Positions 36,382-46,066 of a stretch of DNA of 64,000 nt are shown here, in pieces. The notes below the pieces were generated by a model. That model did no database searches. It saw only the letters and a program-made list of their open reading frames with translations, and was not told the DNA's origin. The stretch is from AP-15 sp963772965 (GTDB lineage Bacteria; Pseudomonadota; Alphaproteobacteria; ATCC43930; CGMCC-115725): NCBI GenBank assembly GCA_963772965.1, contig CAVYZU010000007.1:256145-320144 (forward strand), read 5' to 3'. Position 1 is the first letter of the stretch. Every line of letters starts with the position of its first letter. Position numbers and translations under genes: made by a program.

Positions 36382-37221
36382 TCAACTCGTCGAAAATAGG
36401 CGCTGGGCGTCGGCTTGGGTCATCGCGGGATTGAGCGCGTCAAATCGGGCGGTCGTCCGCAACTCTTCGGCGATCTGGCGCGTCGTCGTAGCGGCCATTA
36501 GCGCGATCTGGCTGGCGGTGCTGGCGCGGGCGACACCAAGGGCTTCGAGCTCGGCCACGCTCGGCGATCCGGCGCGCACGTTGATGTTGATGGGTGCCGC
36601 TACAGCCTTAACCATCCGGCCGATCGTGTCGCGATCGCTTAGGGTGATCGGGTAAAAGCAATCGGCGCCGGCGGCGAAATAGGCCCTCGCGCGTTCGACC
36701 GCCTCTTCGAAACGGGTTGCCGGGTCGCCAATATTGCGTAAATAAAGATCGGTGCGGGCGTTGATCACGATCGGCACCCCAGTTTCGCGTGCAGCATTAC
36801 GGGCGGCGCGAATGCGGTCTGCGGCGTCGGCAATAGTCCGTATCGGCGTCGCTCCCCGCGGCGTGCCGTCCTCCAGATTTACCCCGACCGCGCCGACGCG
36901 GATGATTTCGCCAACCGACTTGCCGACAGCATCGGGGGTATCGCCGAAACCGGATTCGATATCGGCGGTTACCGGAAGTTGCACCGCCCGGACGATCCGG
37001 CGCGTCGCCGCGACCACCTCGTCCCAAGGGGCGGCTTCGCCGTCGGCATATCCGATCGCCCAGGACACGCCGCCGCTGGTGGTCGCGATCGCCGAAAATC
37101 CTACGCTTGCGAAAATTCGCGCGCTCAGCGCGTCCCAGGCGTTGGGCAGCAAGAGCAGCGACGGCCCCCGGTGCATGTCGCGAAAAAGCTCGGCCCTCTG
37201 GGTTTGTTCGCTGGCATTCAT
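36382..37221 (-). CDS. Isocitrate lyase/PEP mutase superfamily protein
   Basis: 279 residues. Phosphoenolpyruvate mutase-like TIM barrel with LLLPNAWDALSARIFASVGFSAIATTSGGVS in short family blocks, metal-site residues in TADIESGFGD and VNLEDGTP, and NARTDLYLR. The superfamily's catalytic KKCGH-type loop of isocitrate lyases is absent, placing it with oxaloacetate decarboxylase/carboxyphosphonoenolpyruvate-mutase-like enzymes of unsettled substrate. It stands alone on the minus strand between two plus-strand genes. Confidence 0.83.
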   Translation of the reverse strand: MNASEQTQRAELFRDMHRGPSLLLLPNAWDALSARIFASVGFSAIATTSGGVSWAIGYADGEAAPWDEVVAATRRIVRAVQLPVTADIESGFGDTPDAVGKSVGEIIRVGAVGVNLEDGTPRGATPIRTIADAADRIRAARNAARETGVPIVINARTDLYLRNIGDPATRFEEAVERARAYFAAGADCFYPITLSDRDTIGRMVKAVAAPININVRAGSPSVAELEALGVARASTASQIALMAATTTRQIAEELRTTARFDALNPAMTQADAQRLFSTS

Positions 37222-37429
37222 TGATTACGCCCTGCAGATCGTCGCGCTGCTGTCACCCTCCTGCGATCACTGGATGATGTCAAGCGCACCCATTCGCCTC
37301 AGAGACTCCCCGGAGTCTTGTATCAAAATCCCGATGGGTCATTCTGCAGGTTCCCGTCGCGTTTCCTGTTGCGGAGTCCAAAAATCGGTTACTCTGAGAC
37401 AGAGACGATCGACATTCGGGAATGAGGCG

Positions 37430-38330
37430 ATGTCTGCCGTTTACAGCACGACCCACTTGCCCCAGCGGGTGGTCGCTAGCTTCTTGTTGGAGTACTATGA
37501 AATTTGGGGAAAGTACTTTCCTGGTCTTAACAAACGCGCGCACTGGCATGTCATTTTTATGGCCAGAACTTGCGATCATGGAGGTGTTTCGAGTTCGGGC
37601 GATCCACCGCACACTGTACGGTTCTTATGGCACCGACATCAGAACTTGTATCGAGCGGATCAAGGATTGCGAGCGTGACGGCTTTATCCGGGTCTTTGAC
37701 CCCGCCAACCAGGCTTGCGCCGTGTCTGCAGCATGCCTGCTCGGACCCACCGAGAAATTGCTCGACAGTTTTGACGCACATTGTCGCGACACAATCGCCC
37801 AGGTCGGCGCCACAATCGGCGACCACAGGATTGGGTTAGACGACGTGATCATGTGCGATGACCGTCTAATATCGGAAATTTATCGGTTTTTTGGCGCTTA
37901 CGACCAGAAGTGGCGCGAAACCAGCGAGCGCGTCGTCAAGCAGAAAGGTTTGACGCCGGCTCACGTCGAAGACGCGATGGACCATCTGGTTACCTATCAA
38001 TATTGGGCCATCGTAATGTTGCTGTGGTCGGCAAGTGCATTCGGCGGCGATCGGACCGGTGTCGAAGCGCTGGTCATCGACGAAATCATCAGTCGGATGT
38101 GGGATCGGCTACAGCTGGGTCACCTCGCGATCAAGGAGCGCGTCGCCAACTTGATCCGTTGGGGGTTCTTCGACGAGCGGACCATAAAGAAACACAAGGC
38201 AGTATCTCTGACGCCGGTTGCCGGAGACGCGATTAACGCCGGGCTAGCCGCGACGCAGCCGCTGCTGATTGATCTTTACGACAGGCTGATCGTGGAACGC
38301 AGGAAGGCAACTTCGGGCGAGGTCGTCTAA
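37430..38330 (+). pseudogene. Winged-helix (MarR-like) regulator, one frameshift
   Basis: ATG 37430 follows GAGG and begins MSAVYSTTHLPQRVVASFLLEYYEIWGKYF in short form. The frame breaks at a run of five T (37554-37558), after HVIF. The other frame continues PELAIMEVFRVRAIHRTLYGSYG, TDIRTCIERIKDCERDGFIRVFDP (recognition-helix and wing pattern) and a helical C-terminal half that repeats the winged-helix theme (IKERVANLIRWGFFDERTIKKHKAVSLTP). About 300 residues when repaired. The double winged-helix layout suggests DNA binding. No close family recognised, ligand unknown. Confidence 0.6.
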
Positions 38331-38393
38331 TCTCGTTTGCATCTCAGGCCACGGGCATTTGTCCGTTTAGCCGAGCACTTTAGAGGTCAATCG

Positions 38394-39404
38394 ATGCGGC
38401 GCCCCTTTGGCGTGATGGCATCGGCGGTGTTCTTGTCCGCAGTTGTCGGCCTGGCTATGACCGCGCGATCCGGGACGCCGGAGGGCGAAGCTGTGGCGCT
38501 GACGCGCTCGCTGACGGAGCTGGAGCAGCGTCTTGGGTCGACTACGCCGCAACTCCTGCCGATCCTCAACTCTTTGGCGGAACTGCAATTTGAGCAGGGT
38601 CAATTCGCGGATGCGACAGCGCAGCGACGGCGTTCCTTACAAATAGCGATAGCGGCTTACGGCAGTGCATCGGTGCCGGCCGCGGAGGCCATGGCGGCGC
38701 TCGTCAACCTCTATATCGAGCAGCGCCGGTACCTTGATGCCGAGCCGCTGGCCATCATTGCAACCAATCTGCTTCGCGATCGGCTCGGAGGTGCTAATCC
38801 TGCGCTGGCGCCGGTATTAGCCGACCGAGCTCGGATCGCCCTTGCAAGGGGTGACAAAGGTGAAGCTCGTAAATGGGCTGAAGAAGCAGTCGAGATCGAT
38901 CGGAAGAACGGAACGCGCCAGAGTTCCCGGCTTCGCGTACTGGGCGAGGTTTTGGCTGCCCAAGGGCAGTTTGAAGAAAGCGAAGGCGTCCTGCATCAAG
39001 CTCTCGCGCTCGCTCGCGTCGATGGGAATCAGTTTGAAATCGCGCGCAGCCTCGCCGCGCTGAGCGACATCAATTTGAAGCAGAAGAAATTTGTCGAAGC
39101 GTTACCGCTGATAGAAGAGGCGGCGCTGATCGACCAAACGAACCTCGGCCCAACACACCCGCTGAGCGCCGAAGATTTAAGTGATCTCGGCCTTATATAT
39201 CTTGCGACCAATCGCCCCGGGCTTGCAGTGAAAGTCTTTCATTCCGCGATCACCTTGCTCCAATGCGGAGCCGGACGGAACACGCCTACGCTGGCCTATA
39301 TCCAGCTCGATCTCGCCCGCGCCGAACACATTTTGGGCAACGGCGAAAAATCGCAGGCCTTGTTCACAGCGGCTCGGCGGAATTCTGAACGCAGCCGAAG
39401 ATGA
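38394..39404 (+). CDS. Exported or membrane-anchored tetratricopeptide-repeat protein
   Basis: 336 residues from ATG 38394, with GAGG eight bases upstream. The N-terminal hydrophobic segment (VMASAVFLSAVVGLAM) is a signal peptide or anchor. The remainder is a TPR superhelix: repeats beginning LLPILNSLAELQFEQGQFADA, AAEAMAALVNLYIEQRRYLDAEP, LAPVLADRARIALARGDKGEA and SRLRVLGEVLAAQGQFEESEG, with further copies to about residue 320. It follows the regulator gene by 60 bp. It is a protein-interaction scaffold; the partner is unknown. Confidence 0.8.
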   Translation: MRRPFGVMASAVFLSAVVGLAMTARSGTPEGEAVALTRSLTELEQRLGSTTPQLLPILNSLAELQFEQGQFADATAQRRRSLQIAIAAYGSASVPAAEAMAALVNLYIEQRRYLDAEPLAIIATNLLRDRLGGANPALAPVLADRARIALARGDKGEARKWAEEAVEIDRKNGTRQSSRLRVLGEVLAAQGQFEESEGVLHQALALARVDGNQFEIARSLAALSDINLKQKKFVEALPLIEEAALIDQTNLGPTHPLSAEDLSDLGLIYLATNRPGLAVKVFHSAITLLQCGAGRNTPTLAYIQLDLARAEHILGNGEKSQALFTAARRNSERSRR

Positions 39405-39686
39405 AGAACGCGACCGCCAGCGGAGCGCCTGAAATCGGCTTTCTCCGATACTCAAGTACAAAGCAGCCACGGGCCTTTTCTGGGGGCCCCATCGCCTCTT
39501 AGGCAGACTGAGGCAAGACAGCCATCCGGCTCGTGATCAGCCCCGAGTCTGTCCGAGTGCGGTGAGTCGAACTCTCCGCCAACATTTCGATGCGGCGCTG
39601 TTCGGTTCGGTCACGCGTTAGCGCTTGTATGCGGCGCCGTCACGACGCGATCCCACAACCCTGACAGGTAGCGCCCCGGTTTCGGC

Positions 39687-41000
39687 ATGTCCTGGATTAC
39701 CAGCGAAAGCATCGGCGGACGGGCGTCCTTGTCCGAGTGGACCGTCCGTACAGCGCGCGATGTACTCGATGGGCGCCGGCGCGGGTGGCGTGGCTATCTG
39801 GCTTTTGCCGGCCCCGCCCTGGTTGCGTCAATCGCCTACATGGACCCGGGAAATTTCGCGACAAACATTGAGGCCGGCGCGAAATATGGCTATCAGCTGC
39901 TTTGGGTGGTGCTGCTCGCGAATGTGATCGCGATGCTGTTTCAAGCGCTGTCCGCCAAGCTCGGCATCGTGACCGGCCAGAATCTCGCGGAACTCTGCCG
40001 CGAGCAGCTGCCGCGCTCGGTGGCGTTGGCGATGTGGGCGGTCAGCGAGATCGCCGCGATGGCAACCGACCTCGCCGAATTTCTCGGCGGCGCGATCGGG
40101 CTCTCCTTACTGTTCAAGATACCCTTGCTGCCCGGTATGATCGTTACCGCGATCGTCGTTTACGGCCTGCTGCAACTGCAGAGAAACGGCTTCCGTCCGC
40201 TCGAACTCCTGATCGGCAGCTTGGTGGCCACGATTGGCCTTTGTTACCTGATCGAGCTTTTTATTGTGCCGGTCGATTGGGGCTCGGCTGCATTCCATTC
40301 GGTGGTGCCGCAACTCGGCGGGCCCGAGGCGCTAGCCCTCGCCGTCGGCATTATCGGCGCAACTGTGATGCCGCACGCGATCTATCTCCATTCCGGACTG
40401 ACGCAAGCACGAATTCCGCCACGAAGCCCGCGCGAAACGCGCCGGATCGTTCGAGCTTCCAACCGGGAAGTGGTGGTTGCTTTGGCGTTTGCCGGTCTCG
40501 TCAATATGGCGATGGTGATCATGGCAGCCGGCGCGTTTCATGCCGGGCACAGCGACGTCGCCGAGATTGCAACCGCTTATCACACTTTGGCGCCGCTGTT
40601 CGGCCCGGCTGCTGCTGGCCTGTTTCTTATCGCGCTCCTCGCTTCCGGAGTGTCGAGTTCGGCCGTCGGTACGATGGCAGGGCAAATGATAATGCAAGGC
40701 TTTGTCGGCTTCACGATCCCGGTTTGGATCCGGCGGTTGGTGACCATGGTGCCGCCAATCGTCGTCGTCGCCCTCGGGGTCGATACCACCTGGGCTCTTG
40801 TGATCAGCCAAATCGTGCTGAGCATCGTCTTGCCACTACCGATGATAGCATTGCTGATGTTCACGCGACGCGCCGATATTATGGGTCCATTTGCGAACAG
40901 CCGCTGGGTGCAGACTGCCGCCATCACCGGAGCTTGTGTCGTACTGACGCTGAATTTATTGCTGACTGGCTTGACGTTTGGCGTTTCGATCCCCGTCTGA
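39687..41000 (+). CDS. mntH: Nramp family divalent metal (Mn2+/Fe2+) transporter
   Basis: 437 residues, 11 predicted transmembrane helices. Metal-site motifs: ASIAYMDPGNFATN in TM1 (DPGN) and GATVMPHAIYLHSGL in TM6 (MPH). Proton-coupled uptake of Mn2+ or Fe2+ across the inner membrane. Length and motif set are normal. The preceding 280 bp (39405-39686) hold no gene and I found neither a clear MntR/Fur box nor a Mn riboswitch. Confidence 0.9.
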   Translation: MSWITSESIGGRASLSEWTVRTARDVLDGRRRGWRGYLAFAGPALVASIAYMDPGNFATNIEAGAKYGYQLLWVVLLANVIAMLFQALSAKLGIVTGQNLAELCREQLPRSVALAMWAVSEIAAMATDLAEFLGGAIGLSLLFKIPLLPGMIVTAIVVYGLLQLQRNGFRPLELLIGSLVATIGLCYLIELFIVPVDWGSAAFHSVVPQLGGPEALALAVGIIGATVMPHAIYLHSGLTQARIPPRSPRETRRIVRASNREVVVALAFAGLVNMAMVIMAAGAFHAGHSDVAEIATAYHTLAPLFGPAAAGLFLIALLASGVSSSAVGTMAGQMIMQGFVGFTIPVWIRRLVTMVPPIVVVALGVDTTWALVISQIVLSIVLPLPMIALLMFTRRADIMGPFANSRWVQTAAITGACVVLTLNLLLTGLTFGVSIPV

Positions 41001-41092
41001 CGGACTTGTCGGGTCGGCTCCCGATCCACGTAGTTGCGAAATGGCGGGGAAGGCTGCATTTTCGCCGAGACGTATCGGTTTTTGGAGAAGCC

Positions 41093-42070
41093 ATGCCCGA
41101 CGTGTCTGTCCCGAACCGGCCGGTCGAGGGCCCGAGCGCCTGGGTGCGCGCCTCTGTGCGCACCGAAGATTGGCGCATCGAACTATCCGCCGACTGTCTC
41201 GACGAAATCCGCCACGCGGTCGACGAATTGCGAGCGTATCCGCTTCCGACCATCGTTCTTGGCCCTCAGGATTTTGCGATGACCGCCTGCCAGGAGGCGA
41301 TGGCACGGGCGCGAGCAATCCTCGCATCAGGTGTGCGGTTTGCGATTGTCGACCGGCTGCCGCTCGACGAAATGACCACGAACGAGGCCACGGCGATCTA
41401 TTGGCTGCTGTCGAGCATGATCGCCCGACCGGTCGCGCAAAAACTCGATGGGACTCTAGTATATGATGTGCTCGACACTGGACAGGAGGCTCTCCCTGGC
41501 TCGGGAGTGCGTCCCGACAAGACGAACATCGAGATCCGCTTTCATATCGACAACGCGTACAACGAAACCCCGCCGGAATATGTTGGCCTTTTGTGCCTGC
41601 GGAAGGCGATGCGCGGCGGCCACAGCCGGGTCGTCAGCTTTCCCACAACTCATAATCAGATGCTGACGCGCTGCCCCGAGCGACTTGGGCGGCTCTACGA
41701 GCCGTTTTGGTTCGACCGTCAGCGCGAATTCCATGCGGGCGAAAGCCCAATCTTTGCCGCACCGGTATTCGAGAACGACGCCGAGCTGAAAGCGCGGTTC
41801 AGCGTTCACCAAATCAACAGCGGTTATGCGTTGAGGGGCGAGCCGGTGGATGCGGCTGGAGAGGCTTCGCTAACGGCGATGCTCGACATCTTTGAGGACG
41901 AGGCGCTGTCGATCGATTTCGACCTCGAGCCCGGGCAGATGCAGTTCGTCGACAATCGCGCGCTGGGTCACAGCCGTACCGCCTTCGATGATTATCCCGA
42001 CCCACAGCGAAAACGTCATCTCGTCCGCCTGTGGCTGCGCGATCAGGGCCGACGCGCCTATCCGGGGTAA
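41093..42070 (+). CDS. TauD/TfdA-like Fe(II)/2-oxoglutarate-dependent dioxygenase
   Basis: 325 residues from ATG 41093, preceded by GGAGAAG; the same frame is open far upstream through mntH, but that part is not coding. The iron-binding facial triad is H151-x-D153 (FHIDNAYNETPP) and a distal His in ALGHSRTAF at about 295; the 2-oxoglutarate Arg is probably in KRHLVRLWL. It resembles the clavaminate synthase/TauD-like group. Catalyses oxidative decarboxylation of 2-oxoglutarate with hydroxylation of an unknown substrate. It lies 90 bp downstream of mntH, so metal supply and an iron enzyme may be co-expressed. Confidence 0.83.
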   Translation: MPDVSVPNRPVEGPSAWVRASVRTEDWRIELSADCLDEIRHAVDELRAYPLPTIVLGPQDFAMTACQEAMARARAILASGVRFAIVDRLPLDEMTTNEATAIYWLLSSMIARPVAQKLDGTLVYDVLDTGQEALPGSGVRPDKTNIEIRFHIDNAYNETPPEYVGLLCLRKAMRGGHSRVVSFPTTHNQMLTRCPERLGRLYEPFWFDRQREFHAGESPIFAAPVFENDAELKARFSVHQINSGYALRGEPVDAAGEASLTAMLDIFEDEALSIDFDLEPGQMQFVDNRALGHSRTAFDDYPDPQRKRHLVRLWLRDQGRRAYPG

Positions 42071-42085
42071 TCTCACCAAGCTGCA

Positions 42086-43225
42086 TCAGCGCGGGCGGCT
42101 GGCGACATAATCCACGCTCTGCATCTCGATTAAGCGCGACACCGTCCGCTGGAATTCAAACGTCCCGTCGCCGTCAACGTAAATTTCCGCGGGTGGCACC
42201 TCGGCCGAGACGATCAACAGGGTCCGCGCCTCGTAGAGCGTGTCGATCAGGATATTGAAGCGGCGCGCTTCGTTGCGCTGATCCGGTGTCAGCCGTGGGA
42301 CGCCTTCGATGATGATCGCGGCAAAGCGTTTGGCGATGGCCAGGTAGTCGGCCGCCGCCAGCGGCTTTGCGCAAAGATCGGCAAAGCCGAACCATGCGAC
42401 GTTGCGGGCCGCGCGCGGCACGGTTAATTGCCGCCCCCTAATCATCAGGCTGACGCGAACCCCCGGCTCGCCGTCGGTCAACTCGGCGAATGCAGTCTCC
42501 AATGCGCGATGCGCAGCTTGACCCATGGGCGTGTGGTAGACGGTCTTGCCAACCAGCCGTGCCAGGCGGTAGTCGCAGCCGCTATCGAGTTCGAGGACAT
42601 AGAGCTGCCGTTTCAGCAAATCGATGAATGGCAGAAATCGGTCGCGATGCAGCCCGTGGTTGTACAGCTCGTCAGGGGCTCGGTTCGAAGTCGCGACCAC
42701 AACCACACCGCGATCGAATAATGCCGTGAATAGGCGCTCGAGGATCATCGCGTCGGCGATGTTGTCGACCTGGAATTCGTCAAAGCATAAAAGGGGCGCC
42801 TCTCGGGCGATGTCCGTCGCGACCTTGACGATCGGTTCACGGGTTCCGTCCCGTCTCTCTTGTTCAATGCGGTCGTGGATTTCGAGCATGAAGGCGTGGA
42901 AATGCACCCGCTGCTTGTGCTCAATCGGCGCCGTCGCAAAAAACAAATCCATCAACATCGATTTGCCGCGCCCGACTGGGCCGCAGAGATAAAGTCCCAT
43001 CGGAGCGTGGGCGGACGGGTCCTCGCCGAGTCCGAAACGGGCGAGCCAACCGCGGGACCCGTGCTCCGGATGATAGTTAAGCAGAGCGCGATGAAGGCTC
43101 TGCAACCGTTCGATTGCCAGCTGCTGAGCGGGATCGGGCGCCAATCGCCCCTGCTGACGCAACACACGATAGGCAGGCATCGGCTCTCCCGCCGAAGGCG
43201 CTTCGCCCGCGTCTGGCGCCGTCAT
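42086..43225 (-). CDS. zapE: Cell division protein ZapE (AFG1-like ATPase)
   Basis: 379 residues. P-loop GPVGRGKS at 82-89, Walker B LLCFDEFQVDNIADA at about 145-160, sensor region VVVATSNRAPDELYNHGLHRDRFLPFI, all diagnostic of AFG1/ZapE. ZapE associates with the Z-ring in E. coli, and the mitochondrial homologue supports complex IV turnover. Convergent with the dioxygenase gene (15-bp gap). Standalone on its strand. Confidence 0.92.
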   Translation of the reverse strand: MTAPDAGEAPSAGEPMPAYRVLRQQGRLAPDPAQQLAIERLQSLHRALLNYHPEHGSRGWLARFGLGEDPSAHAPMGLYLCGPVGRGKSMLMDLFFATAPIEHKQRVHFHAFMLEIHDRIEQERRDGTREPIVKVATDIAREAPLLCFDEFQVDNIADAMILERLFTALFDRGVVVVATSNRAPDELYNHGLHRDRFLPFIDLLKRQLYVLELDSGCDYRLARLVGKTVYHTPMGQAAHRALETAFAELTDGEPGVRVSLMIRGRQLTVPRAARNVAWFGFADLCAKPLAAADYLAIAKRFAAIIIEGVPRLTPDQRNEARRFNILIDTLYEARTLLIVSAEVPPAEIYVDGDGTFEFQRTVSRLIEMQSVDYVASRPR

Positions 43226-43353
43226 CGGAGGTCAGTGAAGGGCATGGGCGAAAGACAAGTTCGGCACAGACATCTGCGTTGCGCACGGCGGCCCGGCGGT
43301 CTACTTCACACAGGGCTGCGGCGCAACGGCGCTATCGCAGAAGGGAATGAAAA

Positions 43354-43560
43354 ATGGACGAAGACCGCTTCAATCTGGAGATCCGGCAATTCCTCAAGGT
43401 CGTCGGCGTGACCTCGCAGCGCGAAATTGAAAAGGCGGTGCGCGACGCTCTCGCCCAGGGTACGCTCGCCGACGACGCAATGCTGACGCCGCGTATCACC
43501 TTAATAGTCCCCGAAATCGGGCTCGAACATGTCATCGAGGGAGAAATCAGCCTCGCTTAA
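43354..43560 (+). CDS. DUF6494 family small protein
   Basis: 68 residues, preceded by an AGAAGGGA-type ribosome-binding site. FNLEIRQFLKVVGVTSQREIEKAVRDALAQG is the family helix-turn pattern, broken here into blocks; the second half is a beta-rich part ending HVIEGEISL. Widely conserved in proteobacteria with unknown function. The helical half is reminiscent of small DNA- or protein-binding folds. Confidence 0.8.
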   Translation: MDEDRFNLEIRQFLKVVGVTSQREIEKAVRDALAQGTLADDAMLTPRITLIVPEIGLEHVIEGEISLA

Positions 43561-43697
43561 CTCAAAACCAAGCGGGGCGCCCATCTACGGCTGGCCCCTC
43601 CCGATATGCGGAGGAACACTAGGCGAACATTCGATTGACGCGAGTCAATGTTCCAAGTATGTTCGCCGCTCGCGGAACACGCGAGTAGCGAGCTCAA

Positions 43698-45152
43698 ATG
43701 CAAATCTTGTTTCTATTGTGGATCGTCGCAGCAGCTGCCGGTAGCACGGGCATCGCATGGCTGGTCCTGTCCGCCAAACTGCGCGCCGCAGCCGCTGAGG
43801 CAAGGCTGCTGCGCGATCATATTCTCAAGACCGAGGATGATCTCAAAGCAGCGCGGCACGAAACGAATCTGTGGCGTACCCAGGCGGAGAATGACTCGAA
43901 GAACCGAGCCATGGCGGAAGCATCGGCATTACGCGTCGATAGTCTCGAAGCCGAATGCGCCGGCTTGCGAAATCGTTTGATGGATTTGAACGCGGTGCTT
44001 GCCGGTTACAAGGCAAAGCAGACCGAACAAGAGGAAGCGCATCGGGAGAAGCTGGAAGCGGTGTCCTCAATTCGTCAGGAAATCGAAACCAGCCTCAAGA
44101 ACATTACCAGCGAGAGCCTACGCGGCAATCAAGCCAGCTTCCTCGAACTGGCAAACGAGGTGTTCACCAAACACAAGCAAGGAGCATCAGCGGAACTAAA
44201 TTCCCTGGTCTTGCCGATTCGTGAGACGCTCCAAGCCTATCAGCAAAATCTAACAGAACTCGAAAGAGAACGGGTCCGGAGCAACGGCGCGCTTTCTGCC
44301 GAGATTAGAACTATCGTCGATATCGGCAATTCCGTCCGTAATGAGACATCGAAACTCGTGAACGCGCTGCGTGCTTCGCCCAAAACACGCGGCCGGTGGG
44401 GCGAAAATACCCTTCGCAATGTGCTGGAACTCGCCGGTCTCACTCAGTACACCGATTTCGTTACAGAGCGGAGCTACCTACAAGACGGGGCGCTTTCGCG
44501 TCCCGACGTCGTGATTCGCTTGCCGGGCGGTCACAGCATTGTCGTAGACGCAAAAGCGTCAATGACCGCTTATTTAGACGCCATCGATGCGACCGAAGAA
44601 GCCGAACGGGAACGTCACCTTTCGCTGCACGCGCAGCAACTTCGTTCCCAGGTTAAGCTCCTTGCTGGAAAGGCTTACTGGGAGGCGCTAACCCAAACCC
44701 CGGATTTTGTCGTCATGTTCGTCCCTGGTGAAAACTTTTACTCGGCGGCAGTCGAGCGGGATCCCGAGTTGTTTGAGTATGCGTTCAAGCAACACGTTAT
44801 CATCGCTACTCCGGTGACCCTTATCGGGCTCGCGCAAGTCATTGCATATAACTGGCGACAGGAGAAAGTTGCCGAAAACGCCGCCAAAGTTCATCAAATG
44901 GGGCGGGAGTTGTACAAGCGGCTCACGACAATGGGTAGTCACATCTGCGGACTAGGCGCCAGCCTAACTTCGAGTATTCGCAAATATAACGACTTCATTG
45001 GAAGCCTAGAAAGTTCGGTGATGCCTCAAGCGAGGCGGTTCAGTGAGTTGGAGGTCGAGGGAACCGCCACTGAGATACCTCCTCTAATGACGGTTGACCT
45101 AGAGACTCAGGCAGTTGCGGCCAGACCGCGACATCTCGCTGTTAACACTTAG
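43698..45152 (+). CDS. rmuC: DNA recombination protein RmuC
   Basis: 484 residues. An N-terminal transmembrane helix (residues 2-24), a long coiled coil (about 30-230: RAAAAEARLLRDHILKTEDD and on), then the nuclease-like RmuC core: GRWGENTLRNVLELAGL, VVIRLPGGHSIVVDAKA and FVVMFVPGENFYSAAVE. RmuC limits inversions and rearrangements at repeats. The preceding 137 bp hold no gene. GC is slightly lower than in the neighbours. Confidence 0.92.
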   Translation: MQILFLLWIVAAAAGSTGIAWLVLSAKLRAAAAEARLLRDHILKTEDDLKAARHETNLWRTQAENDSKNRAMAEASALRVDSLEAECAGLRNRLMDLNAVLAGYKAKQTEQEEAHREKLEAVSSIRQEIETSLKNITSESLRGNQASFLELANEVFTKHKQGASAELNSLVLPIRETLQAYQQNLTELERERVRSNGALSAEIRTIVDIGNSVRNETSKLVNALRASPKTRGRWGENTLRNVLELAGLTQYTDFVTERSYLQDGALSRPDVVIRLPGGHSIVVDAKASMTAYLDAIDATEEAERERHLSLHAQQLRSQVKLLAGKAYWEALTQTPDFVVMFVPGENFYSAAVERDPELFEYAFKQHVIIATPVTLIGLAQVIAYNWRQEKVAENAAKVHQMGRELYKRLTTMGSHICGLGASLTSSIRKYNDFIGSLESSVMPQARRFSELEVEGTATEIPPLMTVDLETQAVAARPRHLAVNT

Positions 45153-45217
45153 TCCGGCCCAGGAAGCCGCCGAATAGGCACGCCCACCTCGACAGGCGGT
45201 CCCGGCCGCGTAAGAGT

Positions 45218-45577
45218 TTATTTTGCGGCGGTCACCATGATTTCGACGAGCACCTCGGGGCGCGCCATCTCGGCCTTGACGCAGGCGCGCGCCGGCGGGT
45301 TTTCGGGATCGACCCAGGCGTTCCACACCGAGTTCATATCGGCGAACAGTGCCATGTCCTTGATCCACAGATTAGCCGACAGCAGGTTGGATTTGCTGGT
45401 CCCCGCCTGCGACAGGTAGGAATCGATCTTGTCGAGGATTTGCTTTGTCTGACCTTTGATGTCCTGCGAGGTGTCACCCGCGGTCAGCCCGGCGAGATAG
45501 ACGGTGTCGCCGCGCACCACGGCGCGGCTCATGCGCGGGCCCGGCGGCTGGGTCAAATCAATGCGTCGGATGTCCAT
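45218..45577 (-). CDS. RidA family enamine/imine deaminase
   Basis: 119 residues, usual RidA length (YjgF/YER057c/UK114). It has SRAVVRGDTVYLAGLTAG, then ILDKIDSYLSQAG, and the catalytic-Arg segment PPARACVKAEMA, with the Arg equivalent to Arg105 of RidA. Hydrolyses reactive 2-aminoacrylate-type enamines released by PLP enzymes. The downstream neighbour (minus sense) is a cupin gene 33 bp away, on the upstream side, so a short operon is likely. Confidence 0.88.
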   Translation of the reverse strand: MDIRRIDLTQPPGPRMSRAVVRGDTVYLAGLTAGDTSQDIKGQTKQILDKIDSYLSQAGTSKSNLLSANLWIKDMALFADMNSVWNAWVDPENPPARACVKAEMARPEVLVEIMVTAAK

Positions 45578-45610
45578 AGTCTTCCCTATCTCGTTCAGGT
45601 TTCCAGGATA

Positions 45611-46000
45611 TCAGCCGGGATCAGCCGGTGGATCACGGTAGTTAACGATCCGCTTGTCAGCCGTATGGATGCCGAAGGTAACGAGCGGCTTGTCTCCAAT
45701 GGTACGAAAGCTGTGCACCCGATTGGCCGGCAGAGCAATCGTTACGCCGGGCTCCATCTTGATCACTCCGCTCTCGCCGTCGACCCACGCCTCACCCTCG
45801 CCTTCGAACACGGTCAACATCTCGACATAAGGGTGCGAATGCGGCCGTGTCGCATAGCCTGGGGGCGAGGTTTGGATCCCGGTTCTTACCGACACGCCGA
45901 CGCCGTTGTCGTCGCCGATCACGGGGCAATAGCCGGCGCCGCCCGGGAAGCTCACATTGGGCCGCTCGGCATGGCGGATCAGGATCGGCATATCGCTCAT
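45611..46000 (-). CDS. Small cupin-domain protein
   Basis: 129 residues from the ATG at 46000; the longer open frame to 46465 lies opposite the DUF4010 gene and is not coding. Single cupin with motif 1 TRPHSHPYVEMLTVFEGEGEAW (H-x-H-x4-E pattern) and motif 2 PANRVHSFRTIG. Metal-binding His, Glu and His residues are intact. Role unknown; it could be a small dioxygenase, isomerase or sensor. Paired with the RidA gene. Confidence 0.82.
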   Translation of the reverse strand: MSDMPILIRHAERPNVSFPGGAGYCPVIGDDNGVGVSVRTGIQTSPPGYATRPHSHPYVEMLTVFEGEGEAWVDGESGVIKMEPGVTIALPANRVHSFRTIGDKPLVTFGIHTADKRIVNYRDPPADPG

Positions 46001-46066
46001 TTGAGCCTCGCTAGCGGCATCTCGACCAAACAACTCTAGCACGCAGGATTGGTGTAATACACGCTG

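Noticed and set aside
39405..39686. Manganese riboswitch or MntR/Fur box before mntH
   Set aside because: I looked for yybP-like and Fur-like elements and found no convincing match.
39902..41092. Very long plus-strand open frame upstream of the dioxygenase
   Set aside because: It overlaps mntH in another frame, is Arg-rich and unlike any protein; the dioxygenase starts at 41093 with a ribosome-binding site.
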